From the NCBI RefSeq assembly GCF_032108445.1, contig NZ_CP134876.1:5766001-5830000 (forward strand): 64,000 bases of DNA, written 5' to 3'. Numbering within the stretch: the stretch's first letter is position 1; every line of letters begins with the position of its first letter. The stretch comes from Micromonospora halotolerans. Lineage in GTDB: Bacteria > Actinomycetota > Actinomycetes > Mycobacteriales > Micromonosporaceae. Below the pieces are notes generated by a model. It had not been told where the DNA came from and did not search any database. It saw only the letters and a list, made by a program, of their open reading frames with translations. Positions 1 to 8,768 of this stretch are shown one piece after another. Position numbers and translations under genes: made by a program.

Positions 1-2
1 AC

Positions 3-536
3 GTGACGGTGGCGGAACAGACCAGGATCCACTACAGCGACGGCGTCCTGCGCATCGAGGCCACCACCCGGAACCAGATCCTCGGCAGCTCCGGATTCAT
101 CGAGGTCACCGTCCAGCTGCCCGCCGGCTCCCGCGTCCAGGTGAAGGCCGCCAGCGCCGACCTCCGAGCCGTCGGCCGGTTCGGCGACGTCACCTTCCAG
201 GGCGCACACGGCGCCATCACGATCGACGAGGCCGCGAGCGCCCACCTCACCACCGCCGCCGGCGACGTCACCGTCGGCCGCCTCACCGGCCCCGCCCAGA
301 TCAGCACCGCCAAGGGCGACATCCGCATCGCCGAAGCCGCCCGCGGCACCGTCGCGCTCCGCACCCAGGCCGGCGACATCTCCGTCGCCGCCGCCCACGG
401 CGTCTCCGCCTCCCTCGACGCCGGCACCACCCACGGCCGGATCCACAACTCCCTCACCAACACCGACGGCGCCGCCGCCGGCCTGACCATCCACGCCACC
501 ACCGCCGTCGGCGACATCGACGCCCGCAGCCTCTAG
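3..536 (+). CDS. DUF4097-type beta-repeat protein, 5' truncated by window edge
   Basis: The 177 visible residues are made of short repeating segments with the pattern G-D-I/V (AAGDVTVG, AKGDIRIA, QAGDISVA, AVGDIDAR). This is typical of the DUF4097/adhesin-like right-handed beta-helix proteins of actinomycetes. Homologs usually have another 40-60 N-terminal residues, and the reading frame is open to the left edge, so the GTG at 3 is probably internal. There is no membrane segment. The stop lies 14 bases before the start of an ABC exporter ATPase gene, so the three genes look like one operon. In related operons this protein often sits beside drug-type exporters, but its job is not established. 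Confidence 0.7.
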   Translation: MTVAEQTRIHYSDGVLRIEATTRNQILGSSGFIEVTVQLPAGSRVQVKAASADLRAVGRFGDVTFQGAHGAITIDEAASAHLTTAAGDVTVGRLTGPAQISTAKGDIRIAEAARGTVALRTQAGDISVAAAHGVSASLDAGTTHGRIHNSLTNTDGAAAGLTIHATTAVGDIDARSL

Positions 537-550
537 AAGGAGCACCCACC

Positions 551-1513
551 ATGACCAACCTGGCCATCGCGGCGAACGGACTGCGCAAGTCCTACGGCGA
601 CAAGGTCGTGCTCGACGGCGTCGACTTCGCCGTCCCGCACGGAACGATCTTCTCCCTGCTCGGCCCGAACGGCGCCGGCAAGACCACCGCCGTCAAGATC
701 CTCTCCACCCTCATCTCCCCCGACCCCACCTCCGGACCCGTCCGCGTCGGCGGCCACGACCTCGCCGCCGACCCCCGGGCCGTCCGCACCACGATCGGCG
801 TCACCGGCCAGTTCTCCGCCGTCGACGGCCTGATCACCGGCGCGGAGAACATGCTCCTCATGGCCGACCTGCACCACCTGTCCAAGCGCGACGGCCAGCG
901 CACCACCACCGAACTGCTGGAACGCTTCGACCTCACCGACGCCGCCGGCAAGCCCGCCTCCACCTACTCCGGCGGCATGAAACGCCGCCTCGACCTCGCC
1001 ATGACCCTCGTCGGCAACCCGCGGATCATCTTCCTCGATGAACCCACCACCGGCCTCGACCCCCGCAGCCGCCACAACATGTGGCAGATCATCCGCGAAC
1101 TCGTCGCCGACGGCGTCACCGTCTTCCTCACCACCCAGTACCTGGAGGAGGCCGACCAGCTCGCCGACCGCATCGCCGTGCTCAACGACGGCAGGATCGC
1201 CGCCGAAGGCACCGCCGCGGAACTCAAACGGCTCATCCCCGGCGGACACGTCCAACTGCGCTTCGAGGACCCCGCCGCCTACGCGCGGGCCACCAGCGCG
1301 CTGCGCGACACCGTACGCGACGACCAGGCGCTCACCCTCCAGATCCCCAGCGGCGGCACCCAGCGCGAACTGCGCGCCATTCTCGACCGCCTCGACGACG
1401 CCGACGTGCACGCCGACGCCCTCACCGTCCACACCCCCGACCTCGACGACGTGTTCTTCGCCCTCACCGGCGGCGCCCGCATCCCCACCCAGCCCAAGGA
1501 GGCCCTCCGATGA
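551..1513 (+). CDS. DrrA-family ABC exporter ATP-binding protein
   Basis: The 320-aa ATPase subunit would energise an ABC-2 type efflux pump. It has Walker A GPNGAGKTT near residue 40, signature YSGGMKRRLD near 140, and Walker B IIFLDEPTTG near 160. The C-terminal part resembles the extra domain of daunorubicin-resistance DrrA proteins. The ATG is preceded by a clear GAAGGAG ribosome site at 537-542. The stop overlaps the permease start (ATGA), so the two subunits are probably translationally coupled. The substrate cannot be read from sequence; drug, lipid or antibiotic export are all possible. Confidence 0.9.
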   Translation: MTNLAIAANGLRKSYGDKVVLDGVDFAVPHGTIFSLLGPNGAGKTTAVKILSTLISPDPTSGPVRVGGHDLAADPRAVRTTIGVTGQFSAVDGLITGAENMLLMADLHHLSKRDGQRTTTELLERFDLTDAAGKPASTYSGGMKRRLDLAMTLVGNPRIIFLDEPTTGLDPRSRHNMWQIIRELVADGVTVFLTTQYLEEADQLADRIAVLNDGRIAAEGTAAELKRLIPGGHVQLRFEDPAAYARATSALRDTVRDDQALTLQIPSGGTQRELRAILDRLDDADVHADALTVHTPDLDDVFFALTGGARIPTQPKEALR

Positions 1514-2298
1514 GTTCCCTCTCCCTCGCCGTACGCGACTCGTCCACGATGCTGCGCCGCAACCTCCTGCACGCCCGGCGCTACCCGTCCCTCACCCTCA
1601 ACCTGCTGCTCACCCCGATCATGCTGCTGCTGCTCTTCGTCTACGTCTTCGGCGACACCATGAGCGCGGGCATCGGCGGCGGCCCGGACCGCTCCCGGTA
1701 CATCGCCTACCTGGTCCCCGGCCTCCTGCTGATGACCATCGGCAGCACCGTGATCGGGACCGCCGTCTCCGTCTCCACCGACATGACCGAGGGCATCATC
1801 GCCCGCTTCCGCACCATGGCCATCCACCGCGGCTCGGTGCTCGTCGGGCACGTCGTCGGCAGCGTGCTGCAGTCGGTCGCCAGCGTGATCCTCGTCGGCG
1901 CCGTCGCCGTGGCCATCGGCTTCCGGTCCACCGGCGCCGGCGTCCTGGAGTGGCTCGCGGCCCTCGGGCTGCTCGTGCTCTTCGCCACGGCGCTCACCTG
2001 GATCGCGGTCGGCATGGGCCTGGTCAGCCCGAACGCCGAGGCCGCCAGCAACAACGCCATGCCGCTGATCCTGCTGCCGCTGCTGTCCAGCGCCTTCGTC
2101 CCGGTCGACGCCATGCCCGGCTGGCTCCAGCCGATCGCCGAGTACCAGCCGTTCACGCCCGCCATCGAAACCCTGCGCGGCCTGCTGCTCGGCAGCGGAA
2201 TCGGCCACAACGGGTGGCTCGCGGTCCTCTGGTGCCTGGGACTCGCCGTGCTCGGCTACTTCTGGTCCACGGCCAAGTTCAACCGCGACCCGAGGTAA
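1510..2298 (+). CDS. ABC-2 type exporter permease (DrrB-like)
   Basis: The 262-aa membrane protein has about six hydrophobic segments and the ABC-2 layout: a cytoplasmic N-terminus, a first helix around residues 33-50 and a long C-terminal hydrophobic block. The ATG overlaps the stop of the upstream ATPase gene. Together they form a two-subunit exporter of the DrrAB kind. The family recognises many hydrophobic compounds, so the substrate is open. Confidence 0.88.
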   Translation: MSSLSLAVRDSSTMLRRNLLHARRYPSLTLNLLLTPIMLLLLFVYVFGDTMSAGIGGGPDRSRYIAYLVPGLLLMTIGSTVIGTAVSVSTDMTEGIIARFRTMAIHRGSVLVGHVVGSVLQSVASVILVGAVAVAIGFRSTGAGVLEWLAALGLLVLFATALTWIAVGMGLVSPNAEAASNNAMPLILLPLLSSAFVPVDAMPGWLQPIAEYQPFTPAIETLRGLLLGSGIGHNGWLAVLWCLGLAVLGYFWSTAKFNRDPR

Positions 2299-2376
2299 CC
2301 CGCGCCCCGGATCAGGGCGGCGCACCCCGACACCCCGTCGGCGTGCGCCGCCCCGCGGCGTGTTCGGCGACGACCG

Positions 2377-2709
2377 TCAGCCCCGCGGCGCGTACATGAT
2401 CACCGCGACGCCGGCCAGGCAGATCACCGCGCCCGTGAGGTCCCACCGGTCCGGCCGGAAGCCGTCCACCAGCACACCCCACGCCAGCGATCCGGCCACG
2501 AACACGCCCCCGTACGCCGCCAGGATCCGGCCGAAGTTCGGGTCGGGCTGGAACGTCGCCACGAACCCGTACGCCCCCAACGCCAGCACGCCGGCCGCCA
2601 CCCACCACAGCCCGCGGTGCTCCCGCCAGCCCTGCCAGACCAGCCACGCGCCGCCGATCTCCGCCACCGCGGCCAGCACGAACAACACCAGGGAACGCAG
2701 GATCGTCAC
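2377..2709 (-). CDS. YnfA family (UPF0060) small membrane protein
   Basis: The 110-aa protein has four predicted membrane helices and ends in the family-typical D-x-x-G-x-x-I-C-L-x-G-x-x-V-I-M-Y-A-P block. The SMR-like length and the E-I-G-G-A-W segment near residue 17 fit YnfA. Some YnfA proteins act as small multidrug transporters, but the role here is unproven. It starts with GTG at 2709 behind AGGG. It is transcribed convergently with the DrrAB-like genes and stands alone. Confidence 0.88.
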   Translation of the reverse strand: MTILRSLVLFVLAAVAEIGGAWLVWQGWREHRGLWWVAAGVLALGAYGFVATFQPDPNFGRILAAYGGVFVAGSLAWGVLVDGFRPDRWDLTGAVICLAGVAVIMYAPRG

Positions 2710-2752
2710 CCGGCGACCCTAACCAGCCCCCGACCGGCGGGACGGCACGCGC

Positions 2753-2794
2753 ACAGCGACGGGCCCCCGGGTTGATCCGGGGGCCCGTCGCTGT
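2753..2794 (-). terminator. Strong hairpin terminator after the CsbD gene
   Basis: A perfect 18-bp inverted repeat (2753-2770 with 2777-2794) encloses a 6-base loop. It begins 7 bases after the CsbD stop on the minus strand. There is no U-tract, which is usual for actinomycete terminators. Confidence 0.8.
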
Positions 2795-2800
2795 AGCGGC

Positions 2801-2995
2801 TCACTTGTCGAAGGCGTCCCGGACGTTGCGTCCGGCCTCCTTGACGTTCTGCCCGGCCTGCCGCGCCCGGGCGGCACGCTGCTCGTTGGCGCCCTCGGCC
2901 CGCAACCGCTCGTTGTCGGTGGCGTCGCCGATCCGCTCCTTGGCCACGCCGGCCATCTCCTGGGCCCGGCTCTTGGCCTTGTCGGTGAAGCTCAT
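2801..2995 (-). CDS. CsbD-like stress protein
   Basis: The 64-aa, highly charged, alanine-rich protein begins MSFTDKAKSRAQEMAGVAKE, the standard start of CsbD-family proteins. These are abundant, sigma-B-type general stress proteins of unknown biochemical role. The ATG at 2995 is chosen because GGAGG lies 5 bases upstream; the frame stays open further upstream without a better start. It is followed immediately by a strong hairpin. Confidence 0.88.
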   Translation of the reverse strand: MSFTDKAKSRAQEMAGVAKERIGDATDNERLRAEGANEQRAARARQAGQNVKEAGRNVRDAFDK

Positions 2996-3150
2996 TGCGC
3001 CTCCTCGGCTCGTTCGGGCTTCCGCGGGTTGCGTCCCCGGTGCCGGTTCCCCCAAACGCCGTGTGCGAGCACACACCCCGTAAGGCATCCTAGGAAGATA
3101 GGTTCCAGCGCCAACCGACCCCGACGGCCCGAGCGTGGTTGACTGGGCGG

Positions 3151-3762
3151 GTGAGCGAGATCCTGCTGATCCGGCACGGCGAGACCACCTGGAGCGCCAG
3201 CCGCCGGCACACCTCGTACACCGACCTGGAGCTGACCCCCGACGGCGAGCGGCAGTCCCAGGCGCTCGCCGTGGCGCTCGCCGGCCGGCGCTTCGTCCGG
3301 GTGCTGTCCAGCCCCCGGCAGCGCGCGACCCGCACCGCGCACCTGGCCGGGCTCACCGTCGACGCCATCGACCCCGACCTGGCCGAGTGGAACTACGGCG
3401 CCTACGAGGGGCGCACCACCGTGGACATCCACGAGGAGAACCCCCGGTGGAACATCTGGACCGACGGCTGCCCCGACGGGGAGTCCCCCGCCGAGGTCGG
3501 CGCCCGGCTCGACCGGGTGCTCGACCGGGTGGCGCCGCTGCTGGAACGGGGCAGCGTCGCGCTGGTCGGCCACGCGCACAGCCTGCGGGTGCTCGGCGCG
3601 CGCTGGATCGGCCTCCCCCCGTCCGCGGGCGGGCTGCTGCGGCTGGACACCGCCACCCTCAGCGTGCTCGGCCACGAGCACAGCCGGCGGGTCATCCTGC
3701 GCTGGAACCAGCCGGTTCCGCAGACCGGCGGGGCCGACGCCGACCGGGCCGCCCGGCACTGA
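3151..3762 (+). CDS. Histidine phosphatase superfamily protein
   Basis: The 203-aa cytosolic phosphatase of the phosphoglycerate-mutase-like branch has the phospho-accepting histidine in LLIRHGET at the N-terminus, an SSPRQRATRTA segment, the E-W-N-Y-G-x-Y-E-G block and the second catalytic histidine in LVGHAHSLR. It resembles actinobacterial acid or sugar phosphatases; the substrate is unknown. The GTG at 3151 gives the usual VSEILLIRHGE start; an in-frame TTG lies at 3139. It is a single gene ended by a bidirectional hairpin. Confidence 0.88.
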   Translation: MSEILLIRHGETTWSASRRHTSYTDLELTPDGERQSQALAVALAGRRFVRVLSSPRQRATRTAHLAGLTVDAIDPDLAEWNYGAYEGRTTVDIHEENPRWNIWTDGCPDGESPAEVGARLDRVLDRVAPLLERGSVALVGHAHSLRVLGARWIGLPPSAGGLLRLDTATLSVLGHEHSRRVILRWNQPVPQTGGADADRAARH

Positions 3763-3819
3763 CCCGCTGAGCGGCGTGGACGCCAGCCGCGACGGAGAGC
3801 GGGCCGGGGCCGCACGACG

Positions 3820-3859
3820 ATCGGCTCCGGTTCAGCGTCCCCGCCGAACCGGAGCCGAT
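3820..3859. terminator. Bidirectional hairpin between convergent genes
   Basis: A perfect 14-bp inverted repeat (3820-3833 with 3846-3859) with a 12-base loop lies between the phosphatase stop and the stop of the convergent glycerophosphotransferase gene. Confidence 0.75.
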
Positions 3860-3881
3860 GGTGGGCCCATGCCGCTCGCGG

Positions 3882-5588
3882 TCAGAGGTAACGCGCGGCC
3901 TCGTCGAGGAAGCGCTGCGCGTACCGGTCCGCCGGGATGTCCCCGAGGTAGTACTTCTTGAGGTCGCGGCGGGCCGTGGCCAGCGGGTCGTCGCCGAGGA
4001 AGTCGTCAAGGACGGCGTCGAGTCCCTGCAGCCGGCCGCCGTGGGCGTCGATCACGTAGGCCGCCCGCGCGAGCGGGAACGCCTCCGGGAACCGGGCCGC
4101 CGGCACCGAGACGGCGACCATGACGAAGGGCTTTTCCGAGTACAGGTAGTCCGCCACCACGCTCGACACGTCCGACACCATCGCGTCGGAGGCGTTGAAG
4201 CAGTCCGCGACCGTCATCGACACCTCGGCCTCGGCGCCGAACACGTGCGGCCGCCCGTTGGTCCGCCGGTCGTCGGCCAGCAGCGTCCGGATCCGGTCGC
4301 ACTCCCGGGACAACGCCGGGGACCGCCGGCTGTACGGGTGCGGCCGGAACACGACGCTGCACCCGCGGGCGACGAGCGCCTTCACGATGTCGTAGCCGAC
4401 CAGCAGCGACGAGTAGTTGGAGTCGGCGTAGAAGCCGGCCCACGTCGGGGCGTACAGGACCCGGGGGTTGGCGATCGAGGCGATCGGCTGGGTGGCGATG
4501 GCGACGTTCTCCACCTGAGGGCGCCCCACGATGCTGAACATCTCCGCCGGCATGTTCACGCCGTTGGCCGCGAACCGGTCGATCGCGGCCTGCCCGGCGA
4601 CGAAGTTCTTGTCGTAGATCCGGAAGACCGGGTTGTGGCTTGGCACCTTGTCGCTGTCGCCGTGGTTGAGCTGGATGTGCTTCAGGTTCGTGTACCGGAT
4701 GACGTGGTTGTTCATCGTCGCGGTGTTGACGTAGAACGCCGCCCGCAGCGACGGGGCGATGACGTCGTCGATCTGGTTCAGCCCCATCCGCAGCACCACC
4801 GGCGCCTTGGTGAGACCCACCACCTCGTGGAAGTTCGTCTGGTTGCGCACCAGCACGAAGAACTTCCGGCCCAGGCGCTCCAGGTAGGGCAGCCACATGG
4901 CCAGTTGGTACGCGGTGCCCGCAGGCGCGTTCCAGTGCACGAGGAAGACCGGCTCGTAGGCGGTCAGCGCGGCAAGGAGTTTCGCCTCCCGGCTTCGCCG
5001 CGCCCGCACCCTGCGCAGCGCCTGCACCGTGGTGAACAGGGTCAACCCGAGCGCCACGGCCGCCACCGCCAGCGCGATCCACCCGACGAGGTCGGTGAAC
5101 GCGCAGACCAGTGCCGCGAGCACGGCAGCGCCGTTGACCAGCGCCACCCGGGCGGAGTTGGGGCTGCGGTCCGGCCGCGCGCCCATTCCGGGCAGGTTGG
5201 CCGAGACCGGGTAGACCGCCTCGGCCACGGAGGCCAGCAGCGGCTCGGTGAGGATCGCCAGGCCGGCGACGGCCACACCGACGGCCAGGGCCGGGTCGAG
5301 ACTGCCGTGCACCGCGCCGAGCAGGTACGCGCCGGCGAGCAGGAGGACGCGACCCACCACGCCGGTCCCGGCAGCCGCACGGCCACGCCACGTCCAGGCC
5401 AGCAGCGCGAGCGCGAGAACGGCCGGGGGCAGCGCCCAGAGGCGGGAGTTCCCCACCGCCGCCAGCAGCAGGGCGGCCAGGGCCGCCACCTCGACCGCCG
5501 CGGCGGGCAGCCGCGTACCGACGGCCGACGCCCGCGCCTGCGCGAGCCATCCGCTGAACCGGGACCGGCCCGGCTTCGACGCCGTCAT
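3882..5588 (-). CDS. CDP-glycerol glycerophosphotransferase-like membrane protein
   Basis: The protein has 568 aa. The first ~190 residues hold four to six hydrophobic helices. The C-terminal ~370 residues match the TagB/TagF-type CDP-glycerol:poly(glycerophosphate) transferase fold, with H-x-D-S-D-K-x-P-S-H-N-P, VLYAPTWAG, a FRPHPYSRR segment and SDVSSVVADYLYSEKP near the end. The family builds teichoic-acid-like cell-wall polymers at the inner membrane face, and this is the probable role. The ATG at 5588 has GGGGAG upstream and overlaps the stop of a possible 37-codon ORF (ATGA). Confidence 0.85.
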   Translation of the reverse strand: MTASKPGRSRFSGWLAQARASAVGTRLPAAAVEVAALAALLLAAVGNSRLWALPPAVLALALLAWTWRGRAAAGTGVVGRVLLLAGAYLLGAVHGSLDPALAVGVAVAGLAILTEPLLASVAEAVYPVSANLPGMGARPDRSPNSARVALVNGAAVLAALVCAFTDLVGWIALAVAAVALGLTLFTTVQALRRVRARRSREAKLLAALTAYEPVFLVHWNAPAGTAYQLAMWLPYLERLGRKFFVLVRNQTNFHEVVGLTKAPVVLRMGLNQIDDVIAPSLRAAFYVNTATMNNHVIRYTNLKHIQLNHGDSDKVPSHNPVFRIYDKNFVAGQAAIDRFAANGVNMPAEMFSIVGRPQVENVAIATQPIASIANPRVLYAPTWAGFYADSNYSSLLVGYDIVKALVARGCSVVFRPHPYSRRSPALSRECDRIRTLLADDRRTNGRPHVFGAEAEVSMTVADCFNASDAMVSDVSSVVADYLYSEKPFVMVAVSVPAARFPEAFPLARAAYVIDAHGGRLQGLDAVLDDFLGDDPLATARRDLKKYYLGDIPADRYAQRFLDEAARYL

Positions 5589-5698
5589 CGCCCGCTCCCC
5601 GCCGACCAGGCGCTGGTCCACCACAGCCGCCTCGCCCCACCCCGGCCGGTCGCCAGGAACTTCTGTCGCAACGCCAACTCCTTTTCCAACTGGCTCAC
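5585..5698 (-). CDS. Possible 37-aa leader ORF upstream of the glycerophosphotransferase
   Basis: A short GTG-started frame (VSQLEKELALRQKFL...) ends in a TGA that overlaps the next ATG as ATGA, the coupling arrangement seen elsewhere in this window. The start lacks a convincing ribosome site, and third codon positions are less GC-biased than in neighbours. It could equally be noncoding leader sequence. No family is recognised. Confidence 0.25.
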   Translation of the reverse strand: MSQLEKELALRQKFLATGRGGARRLWWTSAWSAGSGR

Positions 5699-5870
5699 CC
5701 GTTCACCGGGCCCTCGCGGCTCGGCGAACGATGGTTCACAGCGTAGGCGGACGGTCGCGGATCGCCCCGATCCCGGCCGCCCGCCGGCGCACGCGCGCAC
5801 TCACCTGCCGTGACCCGGCCCACGTCGGGGCGGGCCGGCGGCGAAGGTGATCTTCGCGCCCTCGGGCGGG

Positions 5871-6380
5871 TCAGCCCGGCTGCGAGCCCGCCGACCCGGC
5901 CGGCACGCCACGGAGCCGGTGCTGGTCCACCGGATCCGGGCCGACCTTCGGCGGCCGATGCTCGTACGGTGTGGAGAGCACCACGGTCGTCCGGGTGGTG
6001 ACGTTCGCCGCCGTCCGGATCTCCTGCAGCACCCGCTCCAGGTCCGCCGGGCTGGCCACCCGCACCAGCAGCAGGTAGAAGTCCTCCCCCGCCACGGAGT
6101 AGCACGAGTCGATCTCCGGCAGGTGGGCGAGCCGCTCCGGGGCGTCGTCCGGCTGCGAGGGGTCGAACGGCCGGATCGCCACGAAGGCGGTCAGCGGCAG
6201 CTCCAGCGCCTCGAAGGAGACGCGGGCCGCGTACCCCTTGATGACGCCGCGCTGCTCCAGCCGGCGGACCCGCTGGTGGACGGCCGACACCGACAGCCCC
6301 ACCTTCTCGGCCAGGTCCGTGTACGACAGCCGACCGTCTCCGGTCAGAGCGGCGACGATGGCGCGGTCGATCTCCTCCAC
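5871..6380 (-). CDS. Lrp/AsnC family transcriptional regulator
   Basis: The 169-aa protein has an N-terminal helix-turn-helix (EIDRAIVAALTGDGRLSYTD, then LAEKVGLSVSAVHQRVRRLE) and a C-terminal RAM ligand-binding domain around GEDFYLLLVRVAS. Family members sense amino acids or other small molecules as octamers. The GTG at 6380 gives the canonical short N-terminus; an alternative start 13 codons upstream lacks support. The gene follows the acyl-CoA dehydrogenase/peptidase genes in reverse order with a 90-bp gap, so it could control them or amino-acid metabolism elsewhere. Confidence 0.88.
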   Translation of the reverse strand: MEEIDRAIVAALTGDGRLSYTDLAEKVGLSVSAVHQRVRRLEQRGVIKGYAARVSFEALELPLTAFVAIRPFDPSQPDDAPERLAHLPEIDSCYSVAGEDFYLLLVRVASPADLERVLQEIRTAANVTTRTTVVLSTPYEHRPPKVGPDPVDQHRLRGVPAGSAGSQPG

Positions 6381-6470
6381 GCGGTGCAACCTACCTGGAA
6401 AAGCGCTCCCACGCCGCACCCGGCCCGCCGCCGTGACGCTGCGCGGGCCGGGCGTCGCGCACCGCGTCGA

Positions 6471-7613
6471 TCAGCCCTTGGCGAGAGCCCGGGAGATGAC
6501 CAGCCGCTGGATCTGGTTGGTGCCCTCGACGATCTGCAGCACCTTCGCCTCGCGCATGTACCGCTCGACCGGGTGGTCGGCGACGTAGCCGGCGCCGCCG
6601 AGCACCTGCACGGCGTCGGTGGTCACCCGCATGGCCATGTCGGTGGCGAACAGCTTCGCCTTCGCCGCCTCGATCGAGTACGGCCGGCCCGCGTCGCGCA
6701 GCCGGGCCGCGGCCAGGGTCAGGGCGCGGGCCGCGGAGATCTGGGTGGCGTGGTCGGCCAGGGCGAACCCGAGCCCCTGGAAGTCGATGATCGACCGGCC
6801 GAACTGCCGGCGCTCCCGGGCGTAGCCGATGGCGTAGTCCATGGCGGCCTGCGCCAGGCCGACCGCGCAGGCGGCGATGCCGAGCCGGCCCGAGTCCAGC
6901 GCCGACATGGCGATCATGAAGCCCGCCCCCTCGCCGCCGATGAGCCGCTCGGCCGGCACCCGGGCCTCGTCGAAGGCGATCTGGGCGACCGGGGAGGCGT
7001 GCAGGCCCATCGTGCGCTCGGCGGCCTGCGGGTGGATGCCGGGGGTGTTCCGGTCGGCCAGCAGGCAGGAGATGCCCTTCGGGCCGGGGCCGCCGGTGCG
7101 GCAGAAGATGTTGTAGAAGTCGGCGACCCGGGCGTGGGTGATCCACGCCTTGGTGCCGGAGACCACGTAGTCGTCGCCGTCGCGGACCGCCTTCGTGGTC
7201 AGCGCCGCGGCGTCGGAGCCACCCTGCGGCTCCGAGAGGCAGTACGCCCCCAGCAGCTCGCCGCCGATCATGTCGGGCAGCAGCTTGCGCTGCGCGTCCG
7301 TGCCGAACTGGGCGACCGGGTAGCAGGACAGGGTGTGCACGCTGACCGCCTCGGCGACCGCGAGCCAGCGGCTGGCCAGGATCTCCAGCACCTGGAGGTA
7401 GACCTCGTACGGCTGGGCGGCGCCGCCGTGCTCCTCGGCGTACGGCAGGCCGAGCAGGCCGGCCCGGCCCAGGGTGCGCAGCACGTCACGGGGGAACTCG
7501 GCGCGCTCCTCGAAGCCGGCGGCCCTGGGGGCGAGCTCCCGGTCGGCGAGTTCGGTGGCGAGGTCCAGCAGGTCGTGGGCCTCGTCGGTAGGGAGGATCC
7601 GGTCGACAGTCAT
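6471..7613 (-). CDS. Acyl-CoA dehydrogenase
   Basis: The 380-aa FAD enzyme would oxidise an acyl-CoA to the enoyl-CoA. Visible family motifs are CLSEPQGGSDA near residue 130, SGTKAWITHA near 155 and the C-terminal QIVEGTNQIQRL, whose Glu is the likely catalytic base. The length is normal for the family. The ATG overlaps the stop of the M24 peptidase gene (ATGA), so both come from one transcript. Short- or branched-chain substrates are possible; specificity cannot be read. Confidence 0.92.
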   Translation of the reverse strand: MTVDRILPTDEAHDLLDLATELADRELAPRAAGFEERAEFPRDVLRTLGRAGLLGLPYAEEHGGAAQPYEVYLQVLEILASRWLAVAEAVSVHTLSCYPVAQFGTDAQRKLLPDMIGGELLGAYCLSEPQGGSDAAALTTKAVRDGDDYVVSGTKAWITHARVADFYNIFCRTGGPGPKGISCLLADRNTPGIHPQAAERTMGLHASPVAQIAFDEARVPAERLIGGEGAGFMIAMSALDSGRLGIAACAVGLAQAAMDYAIGYARERRQFGRSIIDFQGLGFALADHATQISAARALTLAAARLRDAGRPYSIEAAKAKLFATDMAMRVTTDAVQVLGGAGYVADHPVERYMREAKVLQIVEGTNQIQRLVISRALAKG

Positions 7614-8719
7614 AGCGCGATGAGCTCCGTGGGGGTGGTGTTGAGCCGCTGCCCGCCGTCCGTCGTGCAGACGACGATGTCCTCGATCCGGGCACCGTGC
7701 CGTCCGGCGAGGTAGATCCCGGGTTCGACCGAGAACGCCATGCCGGCCTCGAGGGGCCGGGGGTTGCCGGCCACGACGTACGGGTCCTCGTGGGTGTCGA
7801 GGCCGATGCCGTGGCCGGTGCGGTGCAGGAACGCGTCGCCGTGACCGGCGGCCGTGATGATGCCCCGGGCCACCGCGTCGAGGGCCTCGGCGGTCACCCC
7901 CGGGCGGACGGCCGCCACGGCGGCGCGCTGCGCCTCGTGCAGGACCGCGTAGTAGTCGACGAACTCGGCCGGGGCGGGACCGCCCGCGACGTAGGTGCGG
8001 GTGCAGTCGGACCGGTAGCCCGACGGCATGGTGCCGCCGATGTCGACCACCACCGGCTCGCCCGCCCGGATCGGCCGGTCGCCGGTCAGGTGGTGAGGGC
8101 TGGCGCCGTTCGGGCCGGCGGCCACGATGACGAAGTCGACGCGGACGTGACCGGCGGTCCGGATGGCGGCGGCGATGTCGGCGGCCACCTCGGCCTCGGT
8201 CCGGCCGGGGCGCAGCCACTCCCCCATCCGCCGGTGCACCGCGTCGATGGCGGCGCCCGCCTCGGCCAGGGCGGCCACCTCGGCCGGCGACTTGCGGATC
8301 CGCAGCTCGCGCAGCACCTCGGAGGCGAGCCGCTGGGCCGCGTCGGGCAGCGCGGCGCGCAGGGCGAGCACCTGCTCGGCCCACATCCGGTCGGCCAACC
8401 CGACGGCGGCGGCGGGGCCGGGCAGCGCGGACCGCACCAGCGGCCAGGGGTCGGTGCCGTCGGCGTGGTCGACGATCCGGTAGCCCGCGCCGGGCGCGGC
8501 CTCGGCGCCGGGGCGTTCCAGCACCGGCACGATCAGGGTGGGCTCGCCCTCGGCGGGGAGCACCAGGCAGGTGAGCCGCTCCCCCTCGTGGGCGTCGTAG
8601 CCGGTCAGGTAGCGCAGGTCGGAGCCGGGGGTGAGCAGCAGCGCGTCCAGGCCCGCGGCGGCGGTGGCGCGCTGTGCGGCGGCCAGCCGCTCGGCCGGGT
8701 ACAGATCGTCGGTTCCCAC
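7610..8719 (-). CDS. M24 family metallopeptidase (Xaa-Pro aminopeptidase-like)
   Basis: The 369-aa protein has an N-terminal creatinase-type domain (residues 1-130) and a pita-bread catalytic domain. All five metal ligands are visible: Asp in VVVDIGGT, Asp in SDCTRTY, His in HRTGHGIG, Glu in SVEPGIY and Glu in RIEDIV. Family members remove N-terminal residues before proline in the cytosol. It is translationally coupled to the downstream acyl-CoA dehydrogenase. Confidence 0.92.
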   Translation of the reverse strand: MGTDDLYPAERLAAAQRATAAAGLDALLLTPGSDLRYLTGYDAHEGERLTCLVLPAEGEPTLIVPVLERPGAEAAPGAGYRIVDHADGTDPWPLVRSALPGPAAAVGLADRMWAEQVLALRAALPDAAQRLASEVLRELRIRKSPAEVAALAEAGAAIDAVHRRMGEWLRPGRTEAEVAADIAAAIRTAGHVRVDFVIVAAGPNGASPHHLTGDRPIRAGEPVVVDIGGTMPSGYRSDCTRTYVAGGPAPAEFVDYYAVLHEAQRAAVAAVRPGVTAEALDAVARGIITAAGHGDAFLHRTGHGIGLDTHEDPYVVAGNPRPLEAGMAFSVEPGIYLAGRHGARIEDIVVCTTDGGQRLNTTPTELIAL

Positions 8720-8768
8720 CCCCAGAGCTTAACGGTCGTTTGGGCGGTGGCGGGAGCCCGGTCGCCGC

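Noticed and set aside
3858..5813. A 651-codon open frame on the plus strand opposite the glycerophosphotransferase gene
   Set aside because: Long antisense frames are common in DNA this GC-rich. Its translation is low-complexity Arg/His/Gly-rich with no family pattern, while the opposite strand encodes a clear enzyme.
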